64,000 bases of DNA from Cladobotryum mycophilum (lineage: Eukaryota > Ascomycota > Sordariomycetes > Hypocreales > Hypocreaceae): NCBI GenBank assembly GCA_036429605.1, contig JAVFKD010000015.1, positions 767,421-831,420 of the forward strand, given 5' to 3'. Under the pieces are notes generated by a model, which saw nothing but the letters and a program-made list of their open reading frames with translations, did not search any database and was not told the origin of the DNA. Numbering within the stretch: the first letter of the stretch is position 1; every line of letters starts with the position of its first letter. Shown piece after piece: positions 1 to 12,798 of the stretch. Position numbers and translations under genes: made by a program.

Positions 1-296
1 TTTTTATGACCGATGGGATTAGCGAGGCGAGGCGAGGCGGAACTAAAGCCAACAGCCAGCCGCACAATGACGCATCATCATTATTCAAAGGAAATGATAA
101 AAGGTAATCGAGAGACAAAGAGAGGAGGAAAAGAAGAAGTGTTTTCTTGGCTTATCTGCTTACCTCGATGAATTTGCCCGGGCTATATGGGGGCTTTTGT
201 ATTGACAGGATAGTTGGCTCAAGCCACTCACGATGCGATACGCGGGCGAATAGGCGGAGAAGACGGCGGCAGCGGCAGAGCTCGATGAAGATCACC

Positions 297-328
297 TCTT
301 CTTCTTCTTCTTCTTCTTCTTCTTCTTT
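297..328. repeat. (TTC)n microsatellite
   Basis: About ten uninterrupted TTC units. It creates poly-Glu or poly-Arg/Ser frames on either strand, which is why the overlapping open frames should not be taken as genes. Confidence 0.9.
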
Positions 329-597
329 TGGATCCCCTTGACTTGTCTTCTTGGTCTTGGCTCTTTGTTTGCGATTGGATCTCCAACGACAGATCGATAT
401 GTTGGCTGCCTTGTCGCCCTTTCTCATGCAATGCAGCTTGGACCCCGGCGATTGTCTCGGCCAATTAAGGTTGAAGAAAAGTGGCCTCTTTGGTCTCCTG
501 CAACACCAGACGGACGGGAGAGTATAAATAATAAAATAATAATAATAACCAGGGGTTAACTTTTCCGTATGTATGTCTGTCTGTCAAACCTTGCGTT

Positions 598-626
598 GAT
601 GATGGATGGATGGATGGATGGATGGA
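598..626. repeat. (GGAT)n microsatellite
   Basis: Six to seven tandem GGAT/GATG units in the intergenic region upstream of PEX14. Confidence 0.85.
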
Positions 627-1311
627 CTTGCACGTTTTTGCGTTTTTGGATGGTGGTAGTCCGTTCCCCCCTTTGGTTTTGTCGCGACTTGAACCGACAG
701 ACAGACAGAACCACAGAAAAGCTAAGACTGGGACTGCAAGGGCCTGGAATCGGGTTTATGTAGAGTTGGTTGTGTGTAACTGGACGCAGCAACTTAAAAG
801 TCGTGGCGATGGAGACGAAAAAGATATAAAAATAAATAAAAATAAAAACAAGGTTATCAAACCAATGGATCTTTCGTGTCTACTGAATCTTGTTCCTGAG
901 GCTTCACAATTTCAATCGCGAGGCTCAACTTTCTTTTCATGAAGGTACGATCCAGCGACTGAACTTTATGAAGGTACGGGAGTACAAACAGGTACGGCAT
1001 GCACTCGTACGTACGTATGGATCCCGCCATGCACAAAAAGTGGAGACTACCAGGCCTGCCCTTGCCTTCCAGCAGCAACGGAAAACACGCTTTCCAAACG
1101 CGTGCCAAACAAAAGTCACTGATATTGCCGAGGCATCTGAGGCATCTCCGGACCTTATCCGGCAAACACAACTCCCAGACAATCCGACCTCCAATAATCC
1201 GGGGTAGAAACGACCCATTCGTTCACTTCAAGCTTCTCTACACATATAATCTCGTCTTCACGTGCGTACGGAATTCTTAATTTCACCGTTTTTTTTTTAT
1301 AAAAAAACAAA

Positions 1312-2489
1312 ATGAGCGACTCGGAAGATTCAAAGGCGTCGCCGGCCGTGCCGCAATGGCAACTCGATTCGAAGCAAGACCAAGGCGAGCAAAACAAGCA
1401 AGACGAGCAAGAGGCGGCGGAGCAACCCCAGACACCAGAAGACAAGCTCGAGGTCGCCAGGCGATTCCTTGACGAAGACGAGGTCAAGACAGCTTCCCGA
1501 GAGAAAAAGGTTGAATTCCTTCAGTCAAAGGGTATTCCAGAGGCCGACATTCAAGAACTCTTGGGAGGTGCCAGCGAAGCAGCGCCAACAGAAGAAGCAT
1601 CACAGGTAGGGAAAACCACCAACCAACCAACTATTGATCCATCTTCATCATCGCGTTCCGCAGCAATCTAACGATGACAACAGGTCCACACCACTGAGAC
1701 AAGCGCATCTTCACAGCCACAACCTGCGACAACCGCAACCGCAGCAACAACAATAACACAAGTCTCTTCCGCGCCCATCCTTCCAGCAGCGAGCGCTCCC
1801 AGACCTCCCGTCGTCACATACCCCGAGTTCCTCACCAAGCCCGAACGACCACCCCCCTGGTCACCACCAATGGTCTCATCAACACAATCTGCGCCTTCGC
1901 CGGCCTCTCCACCATCCTCTACGGCGCGAGCAAGTACGTCGTCGCCCCCATGGTCGAAAGCCTGACAGACGCCCGCTTCGAGCTACACGAAACAACCTCC
2001 AAGAGACTCGACGACATCGTCACCAAGCTCGAAAGCACCGTCTCCGTCATCCCCACATACAAGTCGTCCGAGGACGCCGCCGATGACGCCTCCGACGCTG
2101 AGGATCCCTCGGAGATGTTCCACCGCGACATCGGCACCCAAACCTCCTTCCCTTCCAGCCCCTCCATCCCCAAGTCAGACAACGAGCCCGTCGCCAAGCA
2201 GCATGCCGACCGCCTCGCCAAGTTCACAAAGTCCCTCTCCAGCCTAAAGGACGACTACCGGTCGCAGAGCACCGGCCTTCAGGACGTCAAGACCGTGCTG
2301 GACGTCTTCCGCGACGAACTGGACAGCATGACATATGGCAACGGCAACGACTACGTCGGTGGGTTCGACATGTACGGCAAATTGAAGCGATCCGAGCCAG
2401 AGGACGAAATTCGCAAGGCGAGAGACAACATCCGGAGAATAAAGGGTGTTCTATTGAGTACTCGAAACTTTCCCACGTCGGTGAGGTGA
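1312..2489 (+). CDS. PEX14: Peroxisomal membrane docking protein Pex14 (apparent frameshift)
   Basis: Pex14 is part of the peroxisomal docking complex that receives Pex5/Pex7 with cargo for matrix protein import. Exons are 1312-1605 and 1684-2489. Residues about 40-85 form the Pex14 N-terminal helical domain (ARRFLDEDEVK, FLQSKGIPEADIQELL), which binds Pex5. Exon 2 carries the conserved YPEFLTKPERPPP linker, then a single hydrophobic segment (TICAFAGLSTILYGASKYVV), then a coiled-coil region. The frame breaks between the linker and the membrane segment at a C6 run (1852-1857). One extra C would join both parts into about 366 aa, a normal length for the family. Without it, translation stops near 1965. 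The single intron has GTAGGG/ACAG ends. I take the break as a probable sequence error because both halves are well conserved. The family call is firm. Confidence 0.9.
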
Positions 2490-2998
2490 AGAGGACATCA
2501 TAGAAAACAGTGACTACAGAGTCGACCCCAATGTATAATCCGCCTCGGAGCAATTGATGTACAGCAAGCGATATTTCAACGGTATTAGGCCGTCAGCAAG
2601 AACCGGGGGGATAAGAGATTGCAAGAGATAGTGTAAACGATTTGCTTATTGTCACGATGATGAAGTTAATATGTCCCGCATAATACATAGACCTACAATT
2701 GATCACGTTCAGAAGATAGATACGCAAACTCCTCAATGCATCCCAATGGTGGATACTCATACCGATATCAACCGGCCCAACTCCTCCAACATAACCATCC
2801 TCAAAACCCCTCATTCCGTGGCAAACCACTCTCATAGAAATCCACTCTTAATGGATAACACATGGCTGGGCTGCTAAGCCACACTCACGATGAGGCCGAT
2901 ATCGGTCATAGCCAAACGACGATCTACCTCATAACCCTCGAGCCTCACAGTCCACATAGTAATCCGTATAGGAGTTGATTTGAGGGAATCATGAGCTC
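2490..2998. other. Convergent intergenic spacer
   Basis: This 509-bp spacer lies between the 3' ends of PEX14 and the chromodomain gene. It presumably holds both 3' UTRs. I see no further gene or structured element. Confidence 0.6.
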
Positions 2999-5900
2999 TC
3001 AGCGTTGAACCTTCTTGGGGTTGTCAATCTTGTAAAGCTCAAAGACTTCCTCCCAAGTCGTTACCCGAACATGCTCAAAGCCTCGTCCCTCGCCATACTG
3101 TTCCTTGTACCACTCTATGGTTGGTCGGAATAAGTAGTCGAAAGGCTTCCCTGGCGTAATCTTTTCTGCCCCCATCGCACGGTTGTATAACCGGTTTCTG
3201 CACCTGGAGAATCTCTGTCGACCATGTCCACGCGGAGGATGGAAGATGGTCTTCAAAACCTCTTCTCCGTCATCCGAGTCGGATTCGCCAATGTCCATGG
3301 CATCCATGTCCAGTGCTGGAGGCGTCGCCTCACGCTCTGTATTCGCACTCCCTGATTCAACCTGACACCAACCTCTGGTCGGAATGTCTTTCGCGGATGC
3401 TGGGATCCAGCTTTTAACCTTGTCCAGCATTTTGTCCAGCCACTGGAGTGTAATCTCTACAGTATTGTCATCACCCGTTTTCGGCGCACCAAAACCACCA
3501 ACCCAGACTTTTTCAGGGGCAACAAAGTCAAGTGTTCCTGGAGATATCTAACAAGTTCTTGGTGTGCTTCTTGGAGGTCATCATCATAGATATGTCTCTT
3601 CTCGGCTAGTTTCTCGTCATGAGTCATGTCCCATATGAATAACTCCATACTTTTCCAGGGCCTTATGTGCGGGGCGGCGGGGCGGAGTATGACAATCCAT
3701 GGGCGACGGGGAGGATTAGTGAGTGTAATTGACGAGTCCCACTTTGCATCAACTGTATGGAATATGCCAACATATGTGTTATGAAATATTTTCCTTCTAG
3801 TTGATATTATAACAGCAAATTCCTCCCAAAAGAAGTTGAACCATTGCGAGTAGGTTCTGAACTTGGACGTTATGTCCCCATACCGAAAAGGCATATCCAC
3901 GTGCCAATATGCGACAGGATGATAATAAAGGATCACGGGACACCATGAACGGCGGGAGATGCTTTGTCTGAGATCTTGTAGACGGGTCGTCAAATGAGTT
4001 GCTTCATCTTCCCGGTGTGAACGTGGTGCGGAAGGGAGTGCTGTAGAAGAGGCATCAGGTTGGCTTGGGCGGCCCGATGCCTCCTCAACCTCATCAGGGT
4101 CGCTTATGATGTGCTTCTTATACGCTGGCGATCGAATACGCCTTGTTAACCGTTTTGGGCTTGATGGACTTGACCCTAGAACGGTAAACTTGCGAAACTG
4201 GTCCATGTTCATGATAGACCAATGGCCAAACCAATTGACCAAACTCTGTTCATCGTTACCATCTATCGAGTCGGGAGCAAAAGCGAGAGAGTTCGATGCC
4301 TCATCCACCGATGCTGTGGAAAGTTGTCGAAGTAAATTCCAACTTTTGAATCTCGCCTCCAATGCCTTTTCCTGGATTCCCATATTCCTCAGCTCTTCAT
4401 TTGTTATGTCAGGTGGACAGCTCTTCCTCAGCGCCGCCTTTTCCATGGCCAAGTCATACGCCCAATCCTCTATGTTGGCACACACGACCAGTTTTCCTTT
4501 CCGGTGCAGATCCGAGCTCTTAGAATAATTCTGCCAAAACCATTTCAGGAAGTTGTAGGCCTGTTCAGGCTGAGACACAAAAAAGCTTGGCGTCATGAGA
4601 ATCGCGATGCCAGGAGCGAAGACTTTCTTTAAACGCAAATCTCCAAGGTGATTATTTGTAGTCTCTGTGGAATTGAAGGTTGGAAACGGCAAAAGCGATC
4701 GAGTAAAGACCCAAAACTTGAAGTTTGCGGTATGCCCATGCAGAAGGCGACTGAAGTTTGGAAACAGACGGATAGCCCAGACAACATCTTCATGGATAAG
4801 GACAACGCCATGGCTAAGCTTCAAGAAACTAGACCAATGGCCTGCAAAATGGCTTGCCCTTATCTCGCAGTCTGTATGCACGGTTCGTAACCACCGGGAC
4901 AGCATAGCAGCCTCTTGCCCAGCACGTGGCGGAAAGGCAAGGAAAAAGAATGTTTTGCCGACTTATCTATCATGGCAGATGGAAGCAGTTGCTCGTATTT
5001 GGGACCGAAAATTTGCTCAAATGGCCGCGAGTAAAGTGAAGAGTTTCCGTCCTGCTGGTTCAGTAGGTCAGAAAAGGGGAGCGGAAATAGTCCCGCTTCA
5101 AAAGATGACGGCGGCTCAAAGATGATGTATCTCAAGGGACGGTCTGTAGAAACCAAGCTTCCGACAAGATTGACCGGTTTCCAGTCATCGCATCCAGATG
5201 GGAATAGCAGCACACAGTAGTTCTCGCCGCGGGATAAAACCCCACGAGATCCAAGTCTTAGCCGATCCGCCAAAACTTCCACTGTGGCAGAATGCGTAGC
5301 TGAAGATATGGTGCCTTCATTTAATTGCTTGTTTACAAGTGCACCTTCGATCCTAATTTGCGACCTGAAGTCTTGCGCAGTGCAAACATGCGTAAAGACC
5401 AATCGCGTCTCAGCATTGAACTTGGAGATCCATGCAAGGTCTCTGTCGACAGGGATGTCACTGAACGAGAGGCTTATAGATTGCGATGTGTCGCTCCCCA
5501 ATTGAGACTCTTTTTGTACCGCTTCGCGATTTAATTGGGCGGCACGATAATCGTCCAGTGACATCTTCCTCAGTGCCGGAAGGGGCTTCTGTGTTTCCGG
5601 TAGCTTGTCAGTCTTATCTCCAGTGATATAGGATGCATCTGTTTTGCATTCACTCTGCTCCATCAGGGGGGTTGGTCCTGAAAGAACAGACTATCACTTG
5701 GATCCAATTCCATCGGCTCATCGTCCCAGTGGACCGCTCTCTTCTTCCTGTTGATTTTGCGACTCGATGTTGCCGCGTCAGTAACCTGTACAGATTCTTC
5801 AGGACCTTGGGTAGATATTACAGCAGGGAATTCGGTCGTTACAGTGCCCTCTATTTCCATTGCATCTCCCACTGGTGAGTTATCATTTGCCTGGCCTGAT

Positions 5901-7200
5901 GCTGTGGAATCCCGTAGGATGACTTGCGGATTACTTTGGTCTAAAGAGTATAACGTGGCCGGTCTCTGAGCCGGTGCTATCACTCCCTCCCTATCTCGAC
6001 GTTTAAGTTCCAGTGTCCGGATAAGATGCGGATTAAAGAGTTTTGGGTCTTTCGTCGGATCTAATGCAGCGTCCCTAAGAGTAGGTTTGTCCTTACGGGA
6101 GTGGCCGCCGACGAAGACATTCGTAGTAGCAATTGTGGAAACCTGTTGAAACGGGTTCGTCCTTTTCGATAGTAAAGCTACGGGATGCGTCACTATAGGA
6201 AATGGGGCTGTGCGATCGCCCTGGCTATTGTTGAAGGATGAGTTGCCGACAGAACCCTGTCCCGTTCTTCTCGCGTCTTTGGAAGCAGCCTTGAACTTTG
6301 TGGCCATGTCAAGGGAGGACTTTCGCGAGGCAGATTGGTCAACGGAATTTCTCCTGGATGAAGTCTGGTCAAGCGAGTTCTTCCTAGATGAAGTGAAATC
6401 CGCTGAGCTTCTCCTTGAAGCAGCCTGGTCGTTGGAATTCTTTCTTGAGGAAGCCAGTTCACCGGATGTCTTTTTCATCGGGGTTGAATCTGCAGAATTT
6501 TTCTTGAAGTCTTGTCAATAGAACCTTTCTTTTGGGAACTTGTTTTTGGTTCCGGGACCTCGTCTGATTTCGAATGCGAGGACGGGCGTTTAGGAACTGT
6601 GAGTGAAACCGGTTGTCGTGATTCTGGCTTCTTCTGTTTACGTGGTTGTGGAGATAATGCTGAGCCGTCTTGAGTATTCGGCTTTTTCGATGAGGACGAT
6701 GATGATGACGTTGATCCAGCCTCACTGCCTGACATGCCTTTGTAGTCTTCATCCTTGTCTGATGCCTCATCATCATCGGGGAGACCTTCAAGATCTTGGA
6801 GGAAGCCTTTCAAGTCGAGGGTCCAAGTGGTTTCTGAGTAACCGAGGCGTGCTCTTTTGCGGTTGCGCCGATTATGACGACTAAGTTTGGCTTGGAAGTT
6901 ACCAATGTACGCATCACGCCATTCTTTAATCCGGAATTTGGGCACCAGGCCATTTTTCTGCTCCATCTTAGTTCGCTCCCAATCAGCCAAAAGAGCATCC
7001 TTCAAATTGCTTCGAGGCTCCCATGTTGCTTCTGCAAGGGAAAATCCTTGCCATTCGATGAGGTACTGCTTTTCGCCGTCAACATCCGCTTCAGCGAGGA
7101 CCCTATTTACGGGCCATTCATTATCGGAATCAGGGTTCTCTTCAATAGTTGAGGTAATGGAAATAGCGTCATCCTCATCCTCAAGTTGGTCAACGCCCAT
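2999..7200 (-). CDS. Chromodomain protein, CDP-2/Chp1-like (several apparent frameshifts)
   Basis: The N-terminus (residues about 28-80) is a chromodomain: VNRVLAEADVDGEKQYLIEW followed by WEPRSNL, with the aromatic cage positions Y, W and W present, so it probably reads methylated histone H3. A Ser/Lys-rich linker with a 10-residue tandem repeat follows, and then a long C-terminal part including HGVVLIHEDVVWAIRLFPNF and LRLKKVFAPGIAILMTP. The coding frame is split into five overlapping pieces. Three joins fall at homopolymers: T5 at 6498-6502, G6 at 5666-5671 and A5 at 4943-4947. A fourth lies near 3525-3550 with no long run. All four need one added base, and the 4202-bp span plus four is divisible by three, giving about 1401 aa without introns. 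It resembles large fungal chromodomain proteins of heterochromatin or silencing complexes; the exact orthologue (CDP-2 or Chp1) is uncertain. Confidence 0.75.
6302..6512 (-). repeat. 30-bp tandem repeat coding a 10-residue SRKNS-type unit
   Basis: Inside the chromodomain gene, about seven consecutive 10-residue units follow the pattern (S/T/A)SR(K/R)(N/S)S-x-D-x-x, for example SSRKNSLDQT, SSRRNSVDQS and ASRKSSLDMA. Each carries a basic R-x-x-S site of the kind used by basophilic kinases. The first unit is cut by the frame break at 6498-6502, and the repeat pattern continues across the break only if one base is added. Confidence 0.8.
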
Positions 7201-9075
7201 AGTGATGAGCGTTGAAGAGATGGGTCAAGCGTGATGGTGAAATTGTCTCGATAATACGTGAAAATGAGCCGATTAGATTGGAATTGGCAGATCAAAGGGG
7301 ACTTGGGACGGTTGGCCAGACGGGTGTGGAAGCTGAGAGAAACGAAGGAAGCTGCTGTGCTCTCACGTGATTAAGGATTCGAAGCAAACATTCTGCAAGG
7401 CAGGCCTCATTGGCTACCTGATGACTGCCTCTCTTGTGCTGAAATGAAGGTATCGTGAATTCGGATTGAATTCGTGATAAAATTAGAGGCTAGATCATGA
7501 TTAACCGGCACTTGGGCTCTAGATACGTGCTAACAAATAAAGTAGGTCGTGCAGCGGTTGACTCTCCCTCGATGCATTAACTTGACTGGAGCTCCGTAAA
7601 ACCTTGCCTGCTTTAGGTACCCGGTACCCATGGCGACTCCCAGCTGCAGGGGTTGTACAAGTAAAAGCACGCGCCATCTTTGAATCACCGACAGATTCGA
7701 GTACTAACCTGGAGAGCTAGTCCGAAGAGACAGCTTATAAAACATGCCGCTCTAAATGAAACACCTAGACTACCTACCTTAGGCAGCGATGTTGAGATGT
7801 CTTATTAGGAGCTTCATTTCAATTTTTTTCCCTTTTCTTTCTTCCTCCTTCAAATATGTTAGGTAGAAATATAGGTGCCTAGGAGATGGGTGTGCAATCG
7901 GTGGTGCTGATCTCGGTCAACTTTGATCCATCGGCATCTTGTCCCTGTTTCAAACGTTTCCTTCACCGTTTACTGTGCATGTGGCTGATTGAAGCCACCG
8001 CCAGTTGAAGAATTGAACGGCTAAGGATGGATGCCATTGATAAGTACTAGGCGTAGCTAGCAGATCGAAAGGCAGTTTAAAGACAAATCTATAAAAATAC
8101 ACAATCATAGAAAATTCGCCACAATGAGGTGCCGAGCCTGAGGAAAACTGTTTTAAAAAGAATATGATAGACAGATATGCTCGTGTCAGTTTTTTTTGTT
8201 GTTGTTTGGCGGCAATATCCGTTTACTTTCCTCTCCCTTTTGTCATACCGCAGCATTTGCTCCCTACCTATGCTGAACGACTCGAGAGAGAGAAAAGAGA
8301 GACATAATGGATCCCGTCCTGCGCCAAGAAAACAGGGCTCTCGTCGTCTCATCGTAATACAAAAGATCAATAGCAAAGAGCATACCATACAAAGACTGAG
8401 ATTGTAAAGAACTTAAGCTACCTGTTTACAATGAGTTTCCAGTAGATGCTATTTGTTTAGTATTCAGCACAAGCCTCATCTCTAATTTAATTTAATTTCC
8501 TGTTTTCCCTCTCTCACGCAAATAATGCTAGAAAATCTAAAGAAGAAGAAAAGACGGTGGTATCGATTTCATGTGTAGGGTTGGCTTTGGTGCATGGAAT
8601 TCTCCTAGTAGGTAGACACGGTCTCTGATACCCTCACCAACTGACAGCCAGTAGTCCCTGGCGTCAGGTTAGCACTGTTTCGTCTGCAAGCGCGGCAACG
8701 GTGCCATGTCGGTGCCACCATATCGAGAAACACAGAGCTTTGGAGGTGAGGTGACGTTCTAAAGTCGGTGCAATCAGTGCATGCACTCCCTAATTACCCC
8801 TAATCGAGGAAGCCTAGCACAGGTACCTGATACCTAAATTCCCATTCATCGATGCCTACGGAGCACGAGTACAGCCGCCCACCTCCTAATCATCCAGGTG
8901 ACTTGGCAACCTTGGACCAATTACCAGAGCCGCGCAGCCATTCTTCCCCTCCACAACCACGTCTTCACAATACATCATCCACGACCCTCCCGAGTTCTTC
9001 CTCTTGTTTTTTTCTTCGTCTTCTCTCTAGTCTACACGATAACGTTCCTCTGCATACACAACACACATCGCCATC
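7201..9075. other. Divergent intergenic region
   Basis: The stretch separates the divergent chromodomain gene and the Rab11 gene and must hold both promoters. Several copies of the TACCTA/TAGGTA motif occur (for example near 7615, 7772, 7860, 8605 and 8822). The last roughly 150 bp before the Rab11 start are pyrimidine-rich (CTTC/TTTC), as in many fungal leaders. No gene is supported. Confidence 0.55.
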
Positions 9076-10037
9076 ATGGCTAACGACGAGTACGATGTGC
9101 GTAAACTCCCCATCTTTTGATGCGTACTGGCGAAATGCTAACAGCGGTGTCTTTGCCCCCCACCAGTTCCTTTTCAAAGGTGTGCCACTACTCCAACCTA
9201 CTACCACCTCCCCCTTTGCCCGTTTGCACTCGACGGAGAACCCTCGGCGCCAACGAGCTCAACAGAGCGCATCCATGCTGACATTGTATTTTTCAAGTTG
9301 TTCTGATCGGAGACTCTGGTGTTGGAAAGTCCAACCTTCTCAGTCGATTTACTCGAAATGAATTCAACCTAGATTCCAAGTCGACCATTGGTGTCGAGTT
9401 TGCCACCAGATCGATCCAAGTCGACTCCAAAACCATCAAGGCACAGATTTGGGACACTGCTGGCCAAGAGCGATACCGTGCCATCACCTCGGCATACTAT
9501 CGAGGTGCTGTTGGCGCCCTTCTCGTCTACGATATCAGCAAGCACCAGACATACGAAAACGTAACACGATGGCTGAAAGAGCTTCGAGACCATGCCGATG
9601 CAAATATCGTCATCATGCTTGTCGGCAACAAGAGCGATTTGAGGCACCTCAGGGCCGTGCCCACAGAAGAAGCCAAGGCCTTTGCCAGTACGTCTCTCGC
9701 TTGCTCACCAACCTGCGGCCGCTACGCTTTACTAACTTTACTTTCTCCCATAGGCGAGAACCACTTGTCTTTTATCGAGACGTCCGCCCTCGATGCCAGC
9801 AACGTTGAGCTTGCATTCCAAAATATTTTGACGGGTACGTTCATCTGGCCCATGGGTCACGTATTGGCAGCCATCACATCAGGTCACTAACATGTGCTTG
9901 CAGAAATCTACCGAATCGTATCAAGCAAGGCTCTCGACAGCGGCGACGGCGCTCAGGCAACCATTGGTGCGGGCACCAATATCTCCCTTAGCAAGGCCGC
10001 CGATGACGATACCGCCAAGAGTGGCAAATGCTGCTAA
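9076..10037 (+). CDS. rab11: Rab11/Ypt3-type small GTPase
   Basis: A Rab GTPase of the Rab11/Ypt31/Ypt3 group, which controls recycling and trans-Golgi-to-plasma-membrane traffic and polarised growth. Five exons: 9076-9096, 9167-9179, 9298-9687, 9754-9834 and 9904-10037, giving 212 aa. All GTP-binding motifs are present: GDSGVGKS (P-loop, about residue 18), STIGVEF (switch I), WDTAGQERYRAI (switch II), NKSD and ETSA. The C-terminus ends in SGKCC, a double-cysteine geranylgeranylation signal. Exon 2 is only 13 nt; it is required to give FLFKVVLIGDSG across the junctions. The Kozak context is good and the start MANDEYD is typical of fungal Rab11. Confidence 0.95.
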
Positions 10038-10826
10038 GGTATCAACGATGCATTGGAAGCCTCGAGCAGGCGATCAGTGTCTCATGATATGTTACCGGAA
10101 ATGTATGTCGCATACTGAGAAACTTTGGCGCAGCGTCGGGGAAACAAGGAAGGTTGTTACGTCTTTTTTTCTTTTAAATTAGAACGGCGCAGACACTTCG
10201 ACTTTCCTTTGTTTGTTCTTGTTTGTCACAATAGTTACCTACCTTAGTATCTAGGGTTGATGTGTTCGACGACCGCTACGAAGCCTCATGTTACGTAGCT
10301 GAATGAATCCTTAATGCACTATTTATTCGACTTTTTCAGCAGAATGCAGCGCACCGAATGGGTCCCTTTTGCACGTGAAATGTAGTGTCTCTAAACTTCA
10401 AAAAAAACATGATAATCCCTGTAGCATTGCTCATCATACGGTTAAACGCAAAACCGTAGAACATGCAATAAGAATGGAGCCACGCATTGCCGCACCGGCT
10501 CACTCAATGTGGAGGCTCATGACACTAACCAAGCTCATATAGCGGAAAGACGCATTGAAACCAGTGCATATTCACAAATATGAGAGTCGCATATCAAAGC
10601 TGACTGACTGGCAAACCTCTATGACAATCTGGTCAGAGCTGTAATCATTTTGGGACTAGCCCGGAATCGTGTTAGCTTGAATTGGATGTCCCGCCACGAT
10701 ATGTGATAAGGAACTAAAAAAGTTCTTATCGCATCCTGGACCTTCGTCCCAAATTTTCAAGCATCTGGATACGCAAGCCAGAACCACATTGTTTTATTCA
10801 GAACTGTCGCAACTCAAACGTTAGAT
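10038..10826. other. Intergenic between Rab11 and BRX1
   Basis: The stretch holds the 3' UTR of the Rab11 gene and the promoter of BRX1. A TACCTACCTTAG motif lies near 10233. I see no gene or repeat. Confidence 0.55.
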
Positions 10827-11870
10827 ATGGCCGCGGTATACAAATCGCTCTCCAAGAGCGATAATCAAAAGACAGAAACCCCCAGCAATGGCATGAAAAA
10901 GAACAAGCAGAGGGTCCTCATTCTCTCTTCTCGTGGCGTTACCTACAGGTAGATTTTTCTGGTGCATGAGACTCAATCTGCATTCTAACTGTTGCCCTTT
11001 GCAGACACCGTCATTTGTTGAACGACATTGCCTCGTTACTTCCACACAGCCGAAAAGATGCCAAGTTTGATTCCAAGTCGAGGCTCGGTGAGCTCAACGA
11101 GCTAGCTGAGCTCTACAACTGCAACAATGTGCTCTTCTTCGAAGCTAGGAAAGGCAAGGATCTCTATCTATGGCTGAGCAAAGTGCCAAATGGACCGACA
11201 GTCAAAATGCATCTTCAGAACTGTAAGTGATGTCTTGCCCAGGTCTCAGTCTATTGGCTAATACGTGTTAGTGCACACAATGGAGGAGCTGCATTTCACA
11301 GGAAACTGCTTGAAGGGATCGCGACCCCTTCTGTCATTCGATGCCGCTTTCGATACGCAGCCGCATCTTCGAGTCATAAAAGAGCTTTTCCTCCATACGT
11401 TTGGCGTCCCGCAAGGCGCAAGGAAGTCGAAGCCATTCGTCGACCATGTCATGGGATTCAGCGTTGCGGATGGGAAGATTTGGATACGCAACTACCAGAT
11501 CAGCGAGGTTGAGCCATCAAAGGACAATGCCGACGAGAATGGCAACGAGACTGGGAAGTCCAACAACTCCAAGGGCAAGCTTGGCGCCAATACCGACATC
11601 AATCTGGTGGAAATTGGACCAAGATGCGTCTTGACGCCTATTGTGATCCAGGAGGGTTCATTCGGTGGACCGATCATATACGAGAACAAGGAATTCATCT
11701 CTCCCAACCAAGTCAGATCCGACATTAGGAGATCCAAGGCAGCACGACACAATGCCAGGGCTGAACAGATTGTCGGCCGATTATCTAAGAAGGGTGATCT
11801 TGGACTGAGAACGGATGGTGGCGTCCAAATAGCTAAGAATGAGCTGGATAAGAAGACGTTGTTTGCATAA
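10827..11870 (+). CDS. BRX1: Ribosome biogenesis protein Brx1 (Brix domain)
   Basis: Brx1 is a nucleolar Brix-domain protein needed for assembly of the 60S pre-ribosomal subunit, where it works with Ebp2. Three exons, 10827-10948, 11005-11222 and 11272-11870, encode 312 aa. The Brix domain begins with KQRVLILSSRGVTYRHRHLL (about residues 26-45) and continues through LPHSRKDAKFDSKSRL, WLSKVPNGPTVKMHLQN, MEELHFTGNCLKGSRPLLSF and FGVPQGARKSKPFVDHVM to IWIRNYQISE and VEIGPRCVLTPIVIQEGSFG. The C-terminus is basic. The first ATG fits the family start, and length and motif order match fungal Brx1. Confidence 0.95.
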
Positions 11871-12798
11871 AGAGAGGGCATGTAATGGCAGAAGCTAGAT
11901 GTTGAGTTGATTCTGGGCATTGAGCCAGATATCTTGAGCAGCAGCAACTTACTAGAGATAGTTGATACCTTGAAAAGAAAACATTCCTTGCATTATTCAC
12001 ACAATTGGCTTTTTTGGACCATATTTGCTCCCTTGACTGCTCACTATTTCTGTTCCCCCGGTATCTCACCAACCGAGGCCGGGAAAGGTCCGGATAAGTT
12101 AAGATTAGGCTTATCAACATTATGACGCGACTCACTCGCTCTTCTTAACGACTTTCATGACGGATGACTCAAAGATCATTCCCATCCTTGTTTACCAAGC
12201 ATGGCAATCAAAAAATCAATAGTTCCACCTTTCAAAATGGAATCTTTACTTACCTCAACTTCGACCTCTCAGGACACCGTCGCCGGTATTTCAAGCCCCA
12301 ACGCTGGGGTGGCAAGACAGTAGGGCACACACGTGCTTGAAACTTCCGGTGGCATCACCCGTGGGGTGTTCTGTGAGCCTAAGACTAGAGCTCTGATACC
12401 TTGGTTTCGTTCATTAGGACCTGTTGAACTTGAAGTGCAACATTATTGATCTCTCAGCTCCTCGAGTCACGAGACACGGCGGAGTGGTAAAGAGAGATAA
12501 GAAGTGGAGAAGACGTCCACTATAAGCAGCAACTGCTGTATCAGATGTATGAGGAGTCATATTCATCTTTGGTAGCTGCTCACATACACGATATGCCCAA
12601 GTCATCACGTATGTTACACCACTGAGTCGTGAACCAATGCTTACCGGTCATAGGCCAGCTTACTCTTGTATCTGCAATCTAGAAGTTCGGTATTTTCCGC
12701 TCTTTTTTTCTTGCTCTCAAGGAATCATCAGACCAGTCATTCATTGGGTTGCTTCTCGATTAACACGCAACAACTCAACACCCTTCTTGCTAAATAGT
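11871..12798. other. Intergenic between BRX1 and the F-box gene
   Basis: The stretch holds the 3' UTR of BRX1 and the promoter of the next gene. An open frame in the F-box frame begins at 12637 but has no family-like sequence and is more likely leader. Nothing else is recognisable. Confidence 0.5.

Larger units (their letters stand above)
1..1311. other. Intergenic, upstream of PEX14
   Basis: No gene is supported here. The open frames are driven by simple repeats and have no family resemblance. The stretch holds a GGCGA-type short repeat at 22-41, a TTC microsatellite at 297-328 and a GGAT tetranucleotide repeat at 598-626. The last few hundred bases are presumably the PEX14 promoter and leader, ending in a T-rich then A-rich stretch just before the start codon. 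Confidence 0.6.

Noticed and set aside
147..464. Overlapping open frames around the TTC repeat
   Set aside because: Poly-Ser, poly-Glu and poly-Arg products of a microsatellite; no gene support.
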